Source of the DNA: Cloeon dipterum
Taxonomy: Eukaryota; Arthropoda; Insecta; Ephemeroptera; Baetidae
DNA length: 64,000 nucleotides
Assembly: GCF_949628265.1 (NCBI RefSeq)
Contig: NC_088787.1
Coordinates: forward strand, 14,126,501 to 14,190,500
Direction of reading: 5' to 3'
The position numbers and the translations under genes were made by a program. Under the pieces are notes generated by a model. The model worked only from the letters and a program-made list of their open reading frames with translations. It was not told the origin of the DNA and ran no database searches. Below are positions 39,876 through 51,096 of the stretch, one piece after another (position 1 is the first letter of the stretch; each line of letters starts with the position of its first letter).

Positions 39876-40044
39876 CATTAGGGTTATTAAAGATTAAAAT
39901 CATTGAGGCACTTGTTTAAGAAAAAATCTGATATTGTGGGCGTTAAATTTTGGCGCAATTCAAATAAAAAATGGGTTTTAATTTTTTAATTAAAAATTCA
40001 ATTAAATTTATAATTTTCCAACTTAGAGAATTAACAAATAGGTC

Positions 40045-42260
40045 CTATTTCTTTTTTCTCAACTCGCTGGCACCAGGCTTGATCTTATTTCTGTTTCTAT
40101 TCTTGACATTCGTAACTTCATAGAAATTGCTACCAATCTTCTTTCGTTTCTGGGCTCTCTCCAGTGCTCTCCGTTCCTTAGCTTTGAGGTTTTCTCCACT
40201 TTCTGCCTTACGTTTGGCTACCGATGACACAGTAAACTTTCCACTAGCTGTATCTGTCGCATCTACATCATCATCATCATCTTCTTCGTCGTCGCTGCTT
40301 TCATTTTCGTCTGTTACCGCGCCCTCCAATTCCGGCATATCTTCAGGCTTCAATACTTCATCAATGTCCACTTTTGGAGCAACCTCAGCAGATGGGTCTT
40401 CATCGCAAACGTTGTCAAAGTCGATTGCGATTTTGATTTTCTTGAGATCCTGAGAAACTTGAATCGGAGTGGCAGTGACTGATTCATTTTCCTTTCCCTC
40501 CTCTTTTTTCGCATTTTCAGCCTCCACTTCTTCCGATTTTATTTCAGGGGCTTCTCCCTCTTTTTGCTCTTCAACTAGGCGTGGAGTCTCAAAATCTTGT
40601 GGGATGACGTAGAATGGCAGTTTGCCTCTTTGAAGGTCGTTCAAGACAATCCGAGCAACAGCGTTTAAATCAGGCTCTCCTTTCTTGAGCAGTTTGCCCA
40701 TTTTCCTGGCTAGTGCTTCAAGGAACTGCTCATCAGTTTCCCATTCGTCAACCTGGTAGGTTTTGACCAAATACTCCCTGCGAACCTTTTCCAAGACGGC
40801 GTTAATGTAGCTCTCAGGCTCCTGGAGAAAAGTAGAAATTGAGCACATCTGCTTACAATTGAAATTTACCAATTCACTTTACCTGAACATTTTCAACTCT
40901 GACAACGCCTTTGAGAACCTTTTCTGCGTCTGATTCCTCACTGGGATACACAACCCCAGGGCAATCCACGAGGTAGATCCTCCTCATCAGGGTGATGTAC
41001 TGCCACACCTTCGTCTCTCCAGCAATAGGCGCCACCTTGCAGACCTTCTTGGCCCTGAGCGTGTTGATAACAGAGCTTTTGCCAACGTTGGGGTAGCCAA
41101 TGAGCCCAACGCTGATTTGCTTCTTGTCAGTGTGCAGCTTGGAGAACTGCCTCAGCAGGTTGATCAGTGTGCCTTTGCCGAATGAGTGGTTAAGAGAAGC
41201 GTGGAAAGCAACTGTCGGATATTCGCTGCTGAGCAGGGCCACCCACCGCTGGGTCACCCAGGTTGGCACCAGATCCACCTTATTCAAGACGAAGACCAAA
41301 TGCTTGTGTGGCTTTTCTTTCTTCAAAAAATTTTCAATGTGGTTACTCCTGGTTCCGGCTGGATCTCTAGCATCCAAAACCTGTGTAATAAAAGTTCACA
41401 TTTAATTTAGAAAGCTCCTTTGAGCAGTTAAAACTAACCTGGAGGATGACATCTGATGAATCAATAACCTTGTACAGTTCATTCCAAATTCTCTTGCTCT
41501 GTCCAGCTCCCATAATCCAATCTCTTGCCGAGTTTTTGACCGCATTGACTTCGTCCTTCAACAGATCATAATCTTGTTCCTTCTTCTCCACTTCATACTT
41601 TTGATTGACTTCATTGGCGGCCGCTACCATAGTGTCCAGGTCACCATGCGTCATACTGGCTCGCTTTCGAGTTTTCTTTGGTCCGAACACACTTTCAAAG
41701 CTCTGAGTGTCCAATACGTGCACTCGGCTTTCCTTCTTACTGTCACTCAGCAGGCTGACAGGCAAGGTCGTTGGCTTTATAACCATTTGATAAGGGTTTT
41801 TCATCACTGCTCCAAGCTCTTTTTGAAAGGTTTGCAATGCAGACTGCGTAACAACCCTCGAGTTTCCAAACCACATTTGACTTGGTTCAACCCTGAAAAT
41901 TAATAAAAAAAAATCAATGAAGCTCTTTGTTACAAATTCATTCAAGGTACTGTACCTAGCCATTGTTCCAGAGGGTAGTCTTCCCTGGAAAGGTGCATCA
42001 CGAACAATTTTGCCATGCCTGTTTCGTTTAGCTTTAAAGTTTCTGTACATTTGCAGTCTTTTGATGGTGGATTTGTCTCTTGGTTTAGCAACACCTTTCA
42101 GACCCTCTTTTGGGCGGTCAGGGTTCATGCTGTGGCGCGATCGGTTGAATCCCTCCTTGACCTTCATTTTCTTCACTGGTACCGATTTACCCCTGAAATT
42201 AAAAATTCGAGCATTGAATTTAAAATCTAGTGAAAGTAGGATGAAAACAAGCACTTACAT
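40045..42260 (-). CDS. Gnl2: Nucleolar GTP-binding protein 2 (GNL2/NOG2), 5 exons, 655 aa
   Basis: Nucleolar YlqF-type GTPase needed for pre-60S ribosome assembly and export. Exons (5' to 3', minus) are 42260-42259, 42192-41956, 41892-41439, 41380-40883 and 40821-40045. The start codon is split AT|G by the first intron; the protein opens [19 protein letters not shown]. The N-terminal NGP1 region has [12 protein letters not shown] and [16 protein letters not shown], as in human GNL2. The GTPase motifs appear in circularly permuted order: G4 NKVD (264-267), then G1 GYPNVGKSS (326-334), then G3 DCPG (370-373), the family hallmark. The C-terminal part is acidic, then basic, ending [13 protein letters not shown] and a run of lysines, where human has [11 protein letters not shown]. 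Human GNL2 is 731 aa; the difference is in the variable acidic region. TTTATT at 39870 is a likely poly(A) signal. Confidence 0.97.
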
Positions 42261-43540
42261 CGTGATGTATGTATTGCTACCTCTTTTAACTCTTTTGGAT
42301 TAAAGTTCGCTTATGAAGCGTTCGAAAGGGACAGCAAAATCAACCTCCCGTAGATGTAGGGTGAATGTGCTAATTAAACAAGAAAATCAGCGGCTGATTT
42401 CGCTGACACCATAATCATAAACACGTGTCTTGATGGTTTTCAGAAGAGGCACTCTGTTATGTTTTGCGTGTTGGTAGCAGTGTACGAATACGAATGTAGA
42501 TGGCGATGGCAGCATAGGAATGGCATTTCAAAATGGAAGGCTGTGATTGGTTGAAAGGAGCGCCAACACAATTGTCTATTTAAACACAATTATTTTTTTG
42601 GGTTTTGCCATTTTAACAATATCTGGCAGTTGCAAAAAATTAGTTTAATAATTTTTCATAACACATTACTAATGTGCAAAGCTGCATTTTTGATTAATCG
42701 TGCGTTATGGTGTTATTTATTTTTTAAGTCTCCGTTTTTATAGCTTCTGACTGACCATGAGTAAGCTATCTAGCTGTCAAAGTTAAATTATGACAATCGA
42801 GTTAGTTGCTTTTACTTTAACTTTTATTGACAGATAAATTGTTCTTAGCCCTTTCAAGGAATATTTTAAAAATTACCACAAAAATTTAGCGAATTCTCTG
42901 ATTTTTAGATAAAGTTTTACCAACGAATTATTATTATTATTGCGCGCGCCCACTTGCGAATTTCGAAAATAAAAAATGGAGTGTTATGAACCGTTTTTAT
43001 TATTTCTAAAAGCACTATATTAAAAAGTCTTACATGGGAGATGTTTTCAGGCATCAGAAAGTTGATTTTGAAAACGTAATTTGTGAACAACTTAGAAAAA
43101 ATTCATTTAGATTAGATAACTGTCAGAAATAAAATTTTTTTGAAGTCCAATATTTCCGTGGGCAATTTTCCTCTTTCATTATTGGAAAAAGAGAAGAAAT
43201 ATATTAGGTTATATACATTCGCTTACAAACTAGATAATGATTAAATCCATTTTAGTTCCTTATCTTTAATTCTGGGGATTCATCTGACTTTACTCACTCA
43301 AATTCAAATCACAGGACAGCAATTTAAAAATAAGAACATCATTATTTGAAAAAAATATTTAATGTCAACAGGGAAAGCCAGCAAATAAATTTGTATAGCT
43401 GGAATTTAAGTGAGAAAGTTGTTTACTTAGTTTACAATCCTCTAGAAACATTTAAAAACACGCACTGACACACACAATCAATCGCATTTCAAAGGCAGCC
43501 TAAGTCTTCATCAGTCTGCTGCTCAGCTTAAGTCCGAATT
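42261..43540. other. GNL2 5' flank and Hikeshi 3' flank
   Basis: Holds the GNL2 5' UTR and promoter at its left end and the Hikeshi 3' UTR at its right end. No further exon is supported. Confidence 0.5.
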
Positions 43541-44199
43541 TCAACAAAAGACAAAGTCCGGATTTTGTGCTAGGCGGCGCTGGAAATTGGCATACCAGGT
43601 TTGCATCTTGGACATAGGAAGAAAGGTCTCATTAGGAGTTGGTGTCATCTCGGCTTGAGTGATTCCAAAACTTGACAAGTAATTGACAAAGTTGTCAAGC
43701 ATTTTCTGCGTGAACTCCGCAAACTTTGACCCTTTAAATGGCTCCGAGGCGATGGCAGGTGTTGACTGTTGAATGGTAAATAATGGTTCGATAGAAAGTC
43801 CAATCTGTGCGAGATGAGAAAACTGCTGCTGTCCGAACTGCATTGGGTCGATGACCGTGTTGGGCGCGTGTTTCAGGCCTGACACTTTGAAAATGGCAGA
43901 TGGCTTTTCATTGGACAGGTGACCAAGCAGCAACCACGTTGGGGGTGCATTCGGTTCTGGCCAACTGAAGTACACCTGAGCACCAAAGCCATCAGGGAAC
44001 GGGACGCTGCCTGTCATGAATACGACGATGTGGTTGATGTTGTCCGCGTCGGGAATCGTGAAGACTGATTGCGTTTCGGTGATATGCTCGCATTGTGTCT
44101 GAGCCTAAATGATTGGAAAAAAGATAAGAATTAGTTCTTTAGCAAAAAATTCAAGTAAAGCTCACTCACAAGTCTTCCTGTAACCATAACAGCAAACAT
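43541..44199 (-). CDS. Hikeshi: Hikeshi (Hsp70 nuclear import carrier), 2 exons, 197 aa
   Basis: Hikeshi (C11orf73/OPI10 family) carries Hsp70 into the nucleus during heat stress and binds FG-nucleoporins. Exon 1 is 44199-44170 and encodes MFAVMVTGRL; exon 2 is 44104-43541, joined in phase 0 with donor GTGAGT. Family marks are NHIVVFMTGSVPFPDGFGA, followed by VYFSWPEPN and KPSAIFKVSGLK. Later come AQIGLSIEPL, FTQKMLDNF and the C-terminal WYANFQRRLAQNP. The total of 197 residues equals the human protein, so the gene looks whole. It lies 1.3 kb upstream of GNL2 on the same strand and 2.3 kb from the divergent p62-like gene. Confidence 0.96.
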
Positions 44200-46529
44200 G
44201 TTAAAAACTGTCAAAGTGCTTTGAAGTTTTTAAAACTAGAACTCAATTTTCAGTAGGGAACAGAATAAATCTTAACTATGCAATCACTTTTTTCCTCTCC
44301 AGAATTACAACCCAGTGCGATGTTACAGTACGCATTAATATATTTGAAAAAGAAAACAAACGCACGCGTAGACTGGATCAGCCGGGAAGAGTCTAGAACT
44401 ATTCTTTTTATCCTTTTTACACGGTAAAGTTAAGGTAGGTTAGGAATCAGAAGCTATGCTATGTATCGCGCATGCTCACAATCAGTAAATTTAAGAAAAA
44501 AGGACTTGCACTGGCGGTGGGCGCGGTGGCTGACTCTAGACTGAAACGAAGTGGGCGGCAGGAACAAGGCGGCTGTTTAGATTTCTAATAATCTATTTGG
44601 ACTGGATTCTGCGAATAAACAGATTTTGTACAGCTTGCAAAACAATTCACTTGGCATGCATGACATGTATCAAAGAAATATTCGAAACATTTAATTGATT
44701 TCAAGGTAAGATTCATAATAATAGAGAGACTTAAAACATTAAAGCGCTGAAAGCACTTAAAAAAAGAAAGAAAATGGCGCCTGTCTCTGTCTCCTAACAA
44801 TAAGCATTTCAAAGGAGAAAGGAGAGATGAATGACTAGAGTGTGAACTTTGCCGCTTGCGTATACAAACTAGGAAAAGTTACTGAAGTTAGCCGCTTTTT
44901 CAGCAATGCTGCCAAACTAATTTTTTAGCTTGTTTGATGTATTCATCGACTCGTTGTAGGGGGATGGGGGTGGTTCTTTCAAGACCTAAAGATATTAATA
45001 AATATGCGACCCCAAGTCGAGAAATAAAAGTTAGAGTGCAACAAAGGATTGAATTTGAAGGAAAAAATACGATAGGTGGCTCCTGGGGTGTGTGTTCATG
45101 CCAGTTCATGCTTGCAACCTTTATTATCCTTTATATTAACTCAATTTCTTTTAAACAATAAGATGCGTTTTCAGAGTTTACGCAGGGCACGTCTACGTCA
45201 TTGACAAGGAAAAACAAAAACTCGATTTCTTTACCTAATAAAGCAAATATTTTCGATATTTTCTGCGAATTTGAAGCAAATTCACCGTCTTAAGCTCGAG
45301 TTAGAAGTTAGAAAACTCATAACCTTTTTTCAACGGTAACACAATGATTAACAACGTTTCAGGTTTGGATATTTCTAACTTTGGGACTGCGAGCAGAGTG
45401 CTTCAAATTCGCAGGAAATTATTGTTCAAATAAATTGAGTAGGGTTACAAGCTCAAACTCACCCCAGGTGCCACCCCTTTAATTTCTTTCCTTCATATAT
45501 GGGACCCTTTTTTGCACTTTTATTTTTATTTCTTGAATTATAGGGACGGCCCGGATATTTAATGTTGTTTAGGCCTCATCAACAGAACCACCCACCCCTG
45601 CAGTAGGTCACGCTAGAAATTTTAGGTTGGCAGCATTGCTGAAAAAGAGGCTTACTTCTCCCGGTCGGCAAACGCAAGCGGTTAAGTTCACGGTCGTAAG
45701 GGAGAGGCAACCTGGGAGGGATCCAGGAGGGATCTGACGACTGTTTACAAAAGCATGTGTTTGGTTAAGAGTAATCTCGAACTTGTCCAGGAGATACATA
45801 TTTTAGAACGAAAATAAGAAAGTAAACAAAGGAAAGCATTCAACATGGCGTGTTTCGTATTTTCATAATAATATGTACAGCAACACGCTCTCTCGTGCGG
45901 AATTCACTGCTGTTACATCCTCAATTCATTAACATTTTATTTCTACGAACGTGTGCTTGAAAAATACGAAACTGTTTTTACTGCAAACTATTCTGGGTTA
46001 GGAGTGATCAGTGATGTTGTGACCATCAATGTGTTGAAAATCTATACAGAACCAACAAAGTTGCCAAGTTGGGCTAAAATAATACATGAGACAAAAATTT
46101 TGCATTAGGTAAGAAACAATTTATGGCATTGTGTATGTATGTAACGTACATAATGATACATAGTTGTTGTTAGTGATATGAATTTCTCACGTTGCTTCAC
46201 TATGTATTCATACATACACTTACAAAGTACTATGGTAGACTCACTATTTTTGCATGGCAAGTGTTTGGATACACTCGTTGAATTTATTTGTATAGATATT
46301 GTTTCTGCCATCTATCTGAGTGTTTGAGAAAGATTTGTATCTGTTCTTTCAACGAGTATCCAAATACTTGTTATATTTGCCCAACTCGCACTTCTGGCTA
46401 GGATAGGGCATTAACATTGATTCTTCCCATCAGAGCGAGAAGTGTGAGTGATCGGAAAGCGTGAGTCCCCTATATCAGAATAAATAGAATAAATACAATT
46501 AGTTTTAAATGTTGCATTCTATCTTTGCA
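44200..46529. other. Divergent intergenic region between Hikeshi and the p62-like gene
   Basis: Contains both promoters and the p62-like 5' UTR exon, which must lie left of the acceptor at 46530. Small open frames on both strands show no domain. The hairpin at 46258-46370 is the only structure noted. Confidence 0.5.
46258..46370. repeat. Hairpin upstream of the p62-like gene
   Basis: Arms 46258-46282 and 46348-46370 pair over about 23 bp with one mismatch and a 2-nt bulge; the loop is 65 nt. The arm reads CAAGTGTTTGGATACACTCG then TTGAA. It sits about 180 bp before the p62-like coding exon, in the presumed 5' UTR intron or promoter. Confidence 0.6.
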
Positions 46530-46548
46530 GCAGCACTACCAGTTAGAA

Positions 46549-48867
46549 ATGGATCAGAAAAATGAGCAGGTCACCTACAAAGTTGCTCTCTACTGTCTCG
46601 AGGGAAAGCTGATGGAGCTACGGAAATTCACAATGGAGAAATCAGCTGCTGGAAATTTTATAAATGTTCATCAAAGAATTTGCAATGCATTCCCAAAAAT
46701 CTGCAAAGCAAATTCAACATTTGACATTTCCTTTTTAGGTATGTATTGTATCATACAGTCATTTTTGCATGTTATGTCACTAACTCGGTTAATCCTGCGT
46801 GTTAATTTCACTCTACAGACTCGGATGGTGACAATATTACTATATCCACTGATGAAGAGTTGAAGTTTGTTACCAGCCAGAAGGGCTCTGTGTGGAAGCT
46901 ACAAGTTCATTTAAGAAAAGAAACCTCAAAAGAAGCCAATGCCTTGATGAATGGGAACAGTCCCCAGAAAGGTGAATGGTTGAATTATTCTTGTAATCAT
47001 GAGTTTGAAGTATGATTTAACATATCAAGTGGTACACAAGAACTTCAGATGCAATGAGTGCAGCGAAGAAATATTAGGGAACCGCTACCGATGTGTGGTG
47101 TGTTTGGATTATGATGTATGTGGTCACTGCGAACCAAACTCACACCATGAGCATGCCATGCTGAAACTGCCAAAGCCCATCAACAATGTTGAAACCATGG
47201 TGGCTCATGTTTGCAGGGTTTTGAGTATTCTTTTATCAGAACAAGACTGCAGCCACAAAAATTGCTCCAACTGCTCCATCCGGGTAAGAACTTTCCATGT
47301 GTCTTCAGTACGACAACTAATGCCTGCAATTACAATTGCAGAGATCCTGTAATGGTGTTCCTAAGGAAGGATCCCTAAACAAAGCAATTTTTAATTTAGC
47401 CAAAACAATAGGTGAGCACTTAATATTTATTGCATGAGCCCCATGTGAGAGTAATTTTCTTGCCTCAGAACAAGAGGTTGGGATGTGTAACCAGTGTGGC
47501 GTGGTGAAGCCCCAAATCATTGATAATGGACAACTGTCCAAGAGTGGCTCAGCAAATGCTCAAAAGTTTGTCCCGATAGGTGGATTGCAAAACAAACCAA
47601 ATATGAATGGAAACACTAGTGCCATGAGACCTCTGTCGTCAATGCCTATCATGCGAGTTTCACCAACGCGCCAGCCGATTTCTGGTAATGAACACTTCTT
47701 GGATTCAGGGTTCCGAAAAACCTGGGGTTTTTACATTTTGCCTGACCCACCTAGGTTTTATTGGGGGTAATTTGGTGTTTTTAGGGTTTTTAAGGGTATT
47801 TTCGGATTTGCTATTCACTGAAGGTTTTAAGAAACAAAGAAACTCATCCCCCATTCGCCAGGTCTTACCTATTTTGCAATGCAGCATTATTTTTATTTTT
47901 TTTTTTTTTTTAAAAAAAGAATTGTTGGTGTTTTCCATATTTTTTCGATTTTTATTCTGTAAAAAATATTGGAGCCATGTGTAATGTAGTTGGTTTTATT
48001 GGGTTTTTTGGCTTGGAAAAACCCGAAAAAAACCGGGCCGGTTGAAACTCGGTGGGGAAAATTCGGAGCCCTGATTGGATTATTAATTATGTTAATTATA
48101 ATGCGTATAATATCATGACGTAGCTTGGAAATAAACCTTGAGGAACTATTTCTCATGCTGCTATAGCACTGCACAGTAAATATTATGTATTAATTACTTT
48201 GGATAATATAAACAGCCCATTTATGGAATAGCAGAGTGAACTTGTTCCTAGACTGAAGTTAACATTGTTCTTAGAGATAGAATATCTTCTACCAATTTTA
48301 CAAAAATCCTTAAATCTTGCAGGTGGACCGGTGATCAATGCTGGAGCAATGGTGGCTCAAGGGCCACCTTTGCACTACCAACCAAATTTCTTCCCATACT
48401 TGGGCATGAGGCCCGCTGCCTCATTAGCCCCCTCTGTGACAATGGGTCACTTTCCTCATCATCCCTTGATGCCACCTTTGAATCAGAATTTCTATCCAAG
48501 TCAATTGGAGGACTGTAAGAGTGGTCATTTATTCTCACTGTATTCCTTTTTAATATTTATGCTTCGATAGATTTCAATCCATTCCTGCTTACACCTGCAG
48601 TGCCATTGAATGTGTCATCTCACCAGGGAAACTCTCAAGCAAGCTCTCCTAAGATAGAAGGTATTTGTTCAATAATATGGTTTAAATTATTTCACTAACT
48701 CATTGTTTAATTCAGAGGAAAGTGTGGATGTACAGATTCAAAGAGCAGTCCTTCAGCTCTCAGCTAAAGGCTATGTTGCGGACGTTGAAAAGATGGGAGC
48801 AATTTTACGAAGCGTCGATCTCAATGTTGAAAAAGCTTGTAAAATTCTAGATGAGGAGGACCAATGA
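46549..48867 (+). CDS. p62/sequestosome-1-like (ref(2)P-like) PB1-ZZ-UBA autophagy receptor, 8 exons, 428 aa
   Basis: Probable selective autophagy receptor and signalling scaffold. Exons are 46549-46738, 46819-46971, 47030-47283, 47342-47411, 47469-47684, 48323-48514, 48601-48660 and 48716-48867; phases agree throughout. The start ATG sits 18 nt inside an exon whose acceptor (atctttgcag) is at 46530, so a 5' UTR exon lies upstream. The PB1 domain (about 8-92) has the basic-face lysine in TYKVALY and the acidic OPCA loop DSDGDNITISTDEE (64-77). The ZZ zinc finger (117-157) has CNEC, CVVC, CGHC and the HHEH end. A Met/Pro-rich linker leads to a UBA domain (about 385-425), RAVLQLSAKGYVADVEKMGA. 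No FW domain is present, which argues against NBR1. I see no clear acidic W-x-x-L LIR motif. An extra pair of CxxC motifs lies between ZZ and linker. A hAT-type element sits in intron 5. Confidence 0.83.
47706..48073 (+). mobile_element. Short non-autonomous hAT-type DNA transposon (MITE), 368 bp, in p62-like intron 5
   Basis: The ends are inverted: the left end starts CAGGGTTCCGAAAAACC and the right end, read inward, starts CAGGGCTCCGAATTTTCC. It is flanked by an 8-bp target repeat with one mismatch (cttggatt at 47698-47705, attggatt at 48074-48081). CAGGG ends and 8-bp target repeats are typical of the hAT superfamily. The inside is T-rich and has no transposase frame. Its strand is arbitrary. 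Confidence 0.78.
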
Positions 48868-49244
48868 ATGAGAATCTGAAGGAAGCACCTGATAAGCAAT
48901 AATTAGAATCAAAACAACACCACTCTAATCTCTAAGTTAAGATGTGTTTATAAATATGCTAGTTATGTTAAGGTTAAATTAGAATCATATCCATAGAGTT
49001 CAGAAGTATTTTTTATGAATTAATTAATATTCTCAAGAAGTTTTAATGAGCAAGATGTTCCTATTTTTAAATATGTCTTACTACTATGCTCAATTTTTGC
49101 TTAGATGAAACTATAAACAGAAACGTTGTGATTTTGGAAATTGAACTGTGGCCTTCTCAAGACTAAACCATTTACCAGTCACTACTATATTCAATCAAGT
49201 CAATACTAAGTCTAAGAAAATCATAAAATTTGTAAGGATTATGA

Positions 49245-49250
49245 AATAAA
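49245..49250 (+). terminator. Poly(A) signal of the p62-like gene
   Basis: AATAAA lies 378 bp after the stop codon, followed by T-rich sequence. Its cleavage zone overlaps that of the opposing PSMA4 gene. Confidence 0.6.
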
Positions 49251-49280
49251 TAAATTTTTAGTTCAAATCAAAACCTTTGC

Positions 49281-49286
49281 TTTATT
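49281..49286 (-). terminator. Poly(A) signal of PSMA4
   Basis: TTTATT on the plus strand reads AATAAA on the minus strand, 35 bp past the PSMA4 stop codon. The 3' UTR would be about 60 nt. Confidence 0.6.
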
Positions 49287-49320
49287 TATAGAATAAGAAA
49301 TAATAATCAATTAACGCTAA

Positions 49321-50645
49321 TTATTTTTGAGCCGCTTCAGCTGAGGAGGAAGCTGCTTCAGACTGCTCAAATGCAGCAATGATTTCCTCCACTTCCTTCG
49401 CTGGGAGGATGCGAATCTTGGTCTTGCCATCCTCACGAACCAGAATGGCCATCTCCACTACAGCAAAAGAATCAAGTCACTCTCTTAACTCACTAAAGAA
49501 ATAATTACATTTTTCAGCATTCAGCTTGGTCATGTCCAAAGTTTTGCTGAGCACCTTGATGGCCAAGCTCTTAGCTTCCGTCAGGGTGGTCTTACCCTCC
49601 TTATACTCCTGTTTAAGAATCGAGACGGCCGCCTACGGAGAAATAAGCGTGTAATCGGACAGTAAAAAACTGGCGAGGATTGAAAAGACTCACAGCACTG
49701 TTGTTGCCAATGCAAGTTGCCTTCCAACCACTGTAGTTGCCGCTGGGGTCGGACTGGTACAGTTGATAGCCATAGTGCTTGTCCCAGCCCATGTACAAGA
49801 TCGAAACACCGAAAGGTCTCTTGCCTGGAGTATGCACGATTTTAGAAACAACCAAGTTTTTGAATTGCAATTTTTATACCTCCATACTGAGTGTAGGCTT
49901 GTTTGATATCACAAAGCCACGAAACAAGTTGCTCACAAGGAATGGATTCTCCGTAAGTGAGCAAGTACCTCTGGGCGATGACCCTCAGTTCGCTAGTCAG
50001 CACATTGGCATCAGAGGTGATTCCAGCAACACTGCAAACCATGTCCCTAAAGAGAAAAAGGAAATCAGCTAATTTATTTTGTCATAAGAAATAAAACAGA
50101 CTCGTTGATCTTGTAGATTTTCTCAGAGAAAAAAACTTCATCTAGAAGTTTGTTTGTGTTTCTCCTCTCGGCAGCCAGAAGGATGCCATCGTTGGCCAAA
50201 ATACCTAAGCAAGTGCCAGCATGGCCGATAGCCTCGATGGCATACTCCACTTGAAATAGTCTCCCTTAAAACAGTTCAAAGTTTGATAAGTATGCAATTT
50301 TGCCTTAGAATTTAGGAATACTGTTTACCTTCAGGAGAGAAAATTGTGGTTCTGGTGTCATAACGACGAGCCTGCAAACGAAGAATATTAACATAAGGTC
50401 GAATTATTGTTACATGTGCGTGGTGAAATAATTATTTAATCCCCATTGCTGCATACATTAAGAATAAATTCAAAATTACAAATTTATATCATCAAATTTG
50501 CAGAGTTGTCAAGGAAAATTAAACCGCATCAAATGAATGCTCGTTCCCTTCTCCCGTGTTCAAATATCTGTGGTTTGGGGATTCAAAATGCAACATATGA
50601 GTATTCACATAGACTTCATATATTCATGTTGGGATAAATTACCAT
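49321..50645 (-). CDS. Prosalpha3: 20S proteasome subunit alpha type-4 (PSMA4, alpha3), 7 exons, 255 aa
   Basis: Structural alpha-ring subunit of the 20S proteasome core. Exons (minus, 5' to 3') are 50645-50643 (only the ATG), 50371-50329, 50264-50102, 50046-49880, 49824-49694, 49632-49509 and 49457-49321. The start was chosen because ATG followed by donor GTAATT at 50642 joins in phase to GCTCGTCGT, giving [16 protein letters not shown], the invariant PSMA4 N-terminus. Further marks are [20 protein letters not shown], then NKLLDEVF and [16 protein letters not shown]. Later come [19 protein letters not shown] and YQSDPSGNY. As expected for an alpha subunit there is no catalytic Thr1. The exon 3 donor is a weak GTCTGT. 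It faces the RBM7-like gene head-to-head across about 450 bp. Confidence 0.97.
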
Positions 50646-51096
50646 ATTATCAGAGAAATAACTGCAAAAAGTGAAGAATAATCGGCGAGCTTGGAGCCTG
50701 TCGACAAAATTTACTAACTCACGGCAGTGCTTTGTACCAACAAAACCATAAACAAAGTGGGCGTTGGGGGCGGGTCACAAATATATTGAAATTAAATCAA
50801 ATGGCCAACTTAATAGCGTTTTGTATTACGTACTGTCTGTGTTTTGATCTCGATAGCCAAAAATTGTAAACTTTCATTAAGAAAACAAATAATCTTTAAA
50901 ATTACAAAAACTACCCAATTTCTGATCACGCTTGAACTCGTATCACCATCTACCATCAGCCTTGAGAAAATTTGATAAGAGTTGATGAAAGGTTTGAGAT
51001 TTTGCAATAAGTAAAGATATGAATTATTTACAAAAATTTTCCGCTATCATAAAGGAGTCATGTAATTAATACACGATTTAATTCATGTTTCGCAGT
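50646..51096. promoter_or_regulatory. Shared divergent promoter region between PSMA4 and the RBM7-like gene
   Basis: The start codons of the two oppositely directed genes are about 450 bp apart. The interval has no coding potential and no clear TATA box, as is common for bidirectional housekeeping promoters. The RBM7-like ATG is preceded by tttcgcag, which could be an acceptor, so part of the interval may be a 5' UTR intron. Confidence 0.45.

Noticed and set aside
40127-40453. Ser-rich plus-strand frame
   Set aside because: Antisense of the acidic and basic C-terminal part of GNL2.
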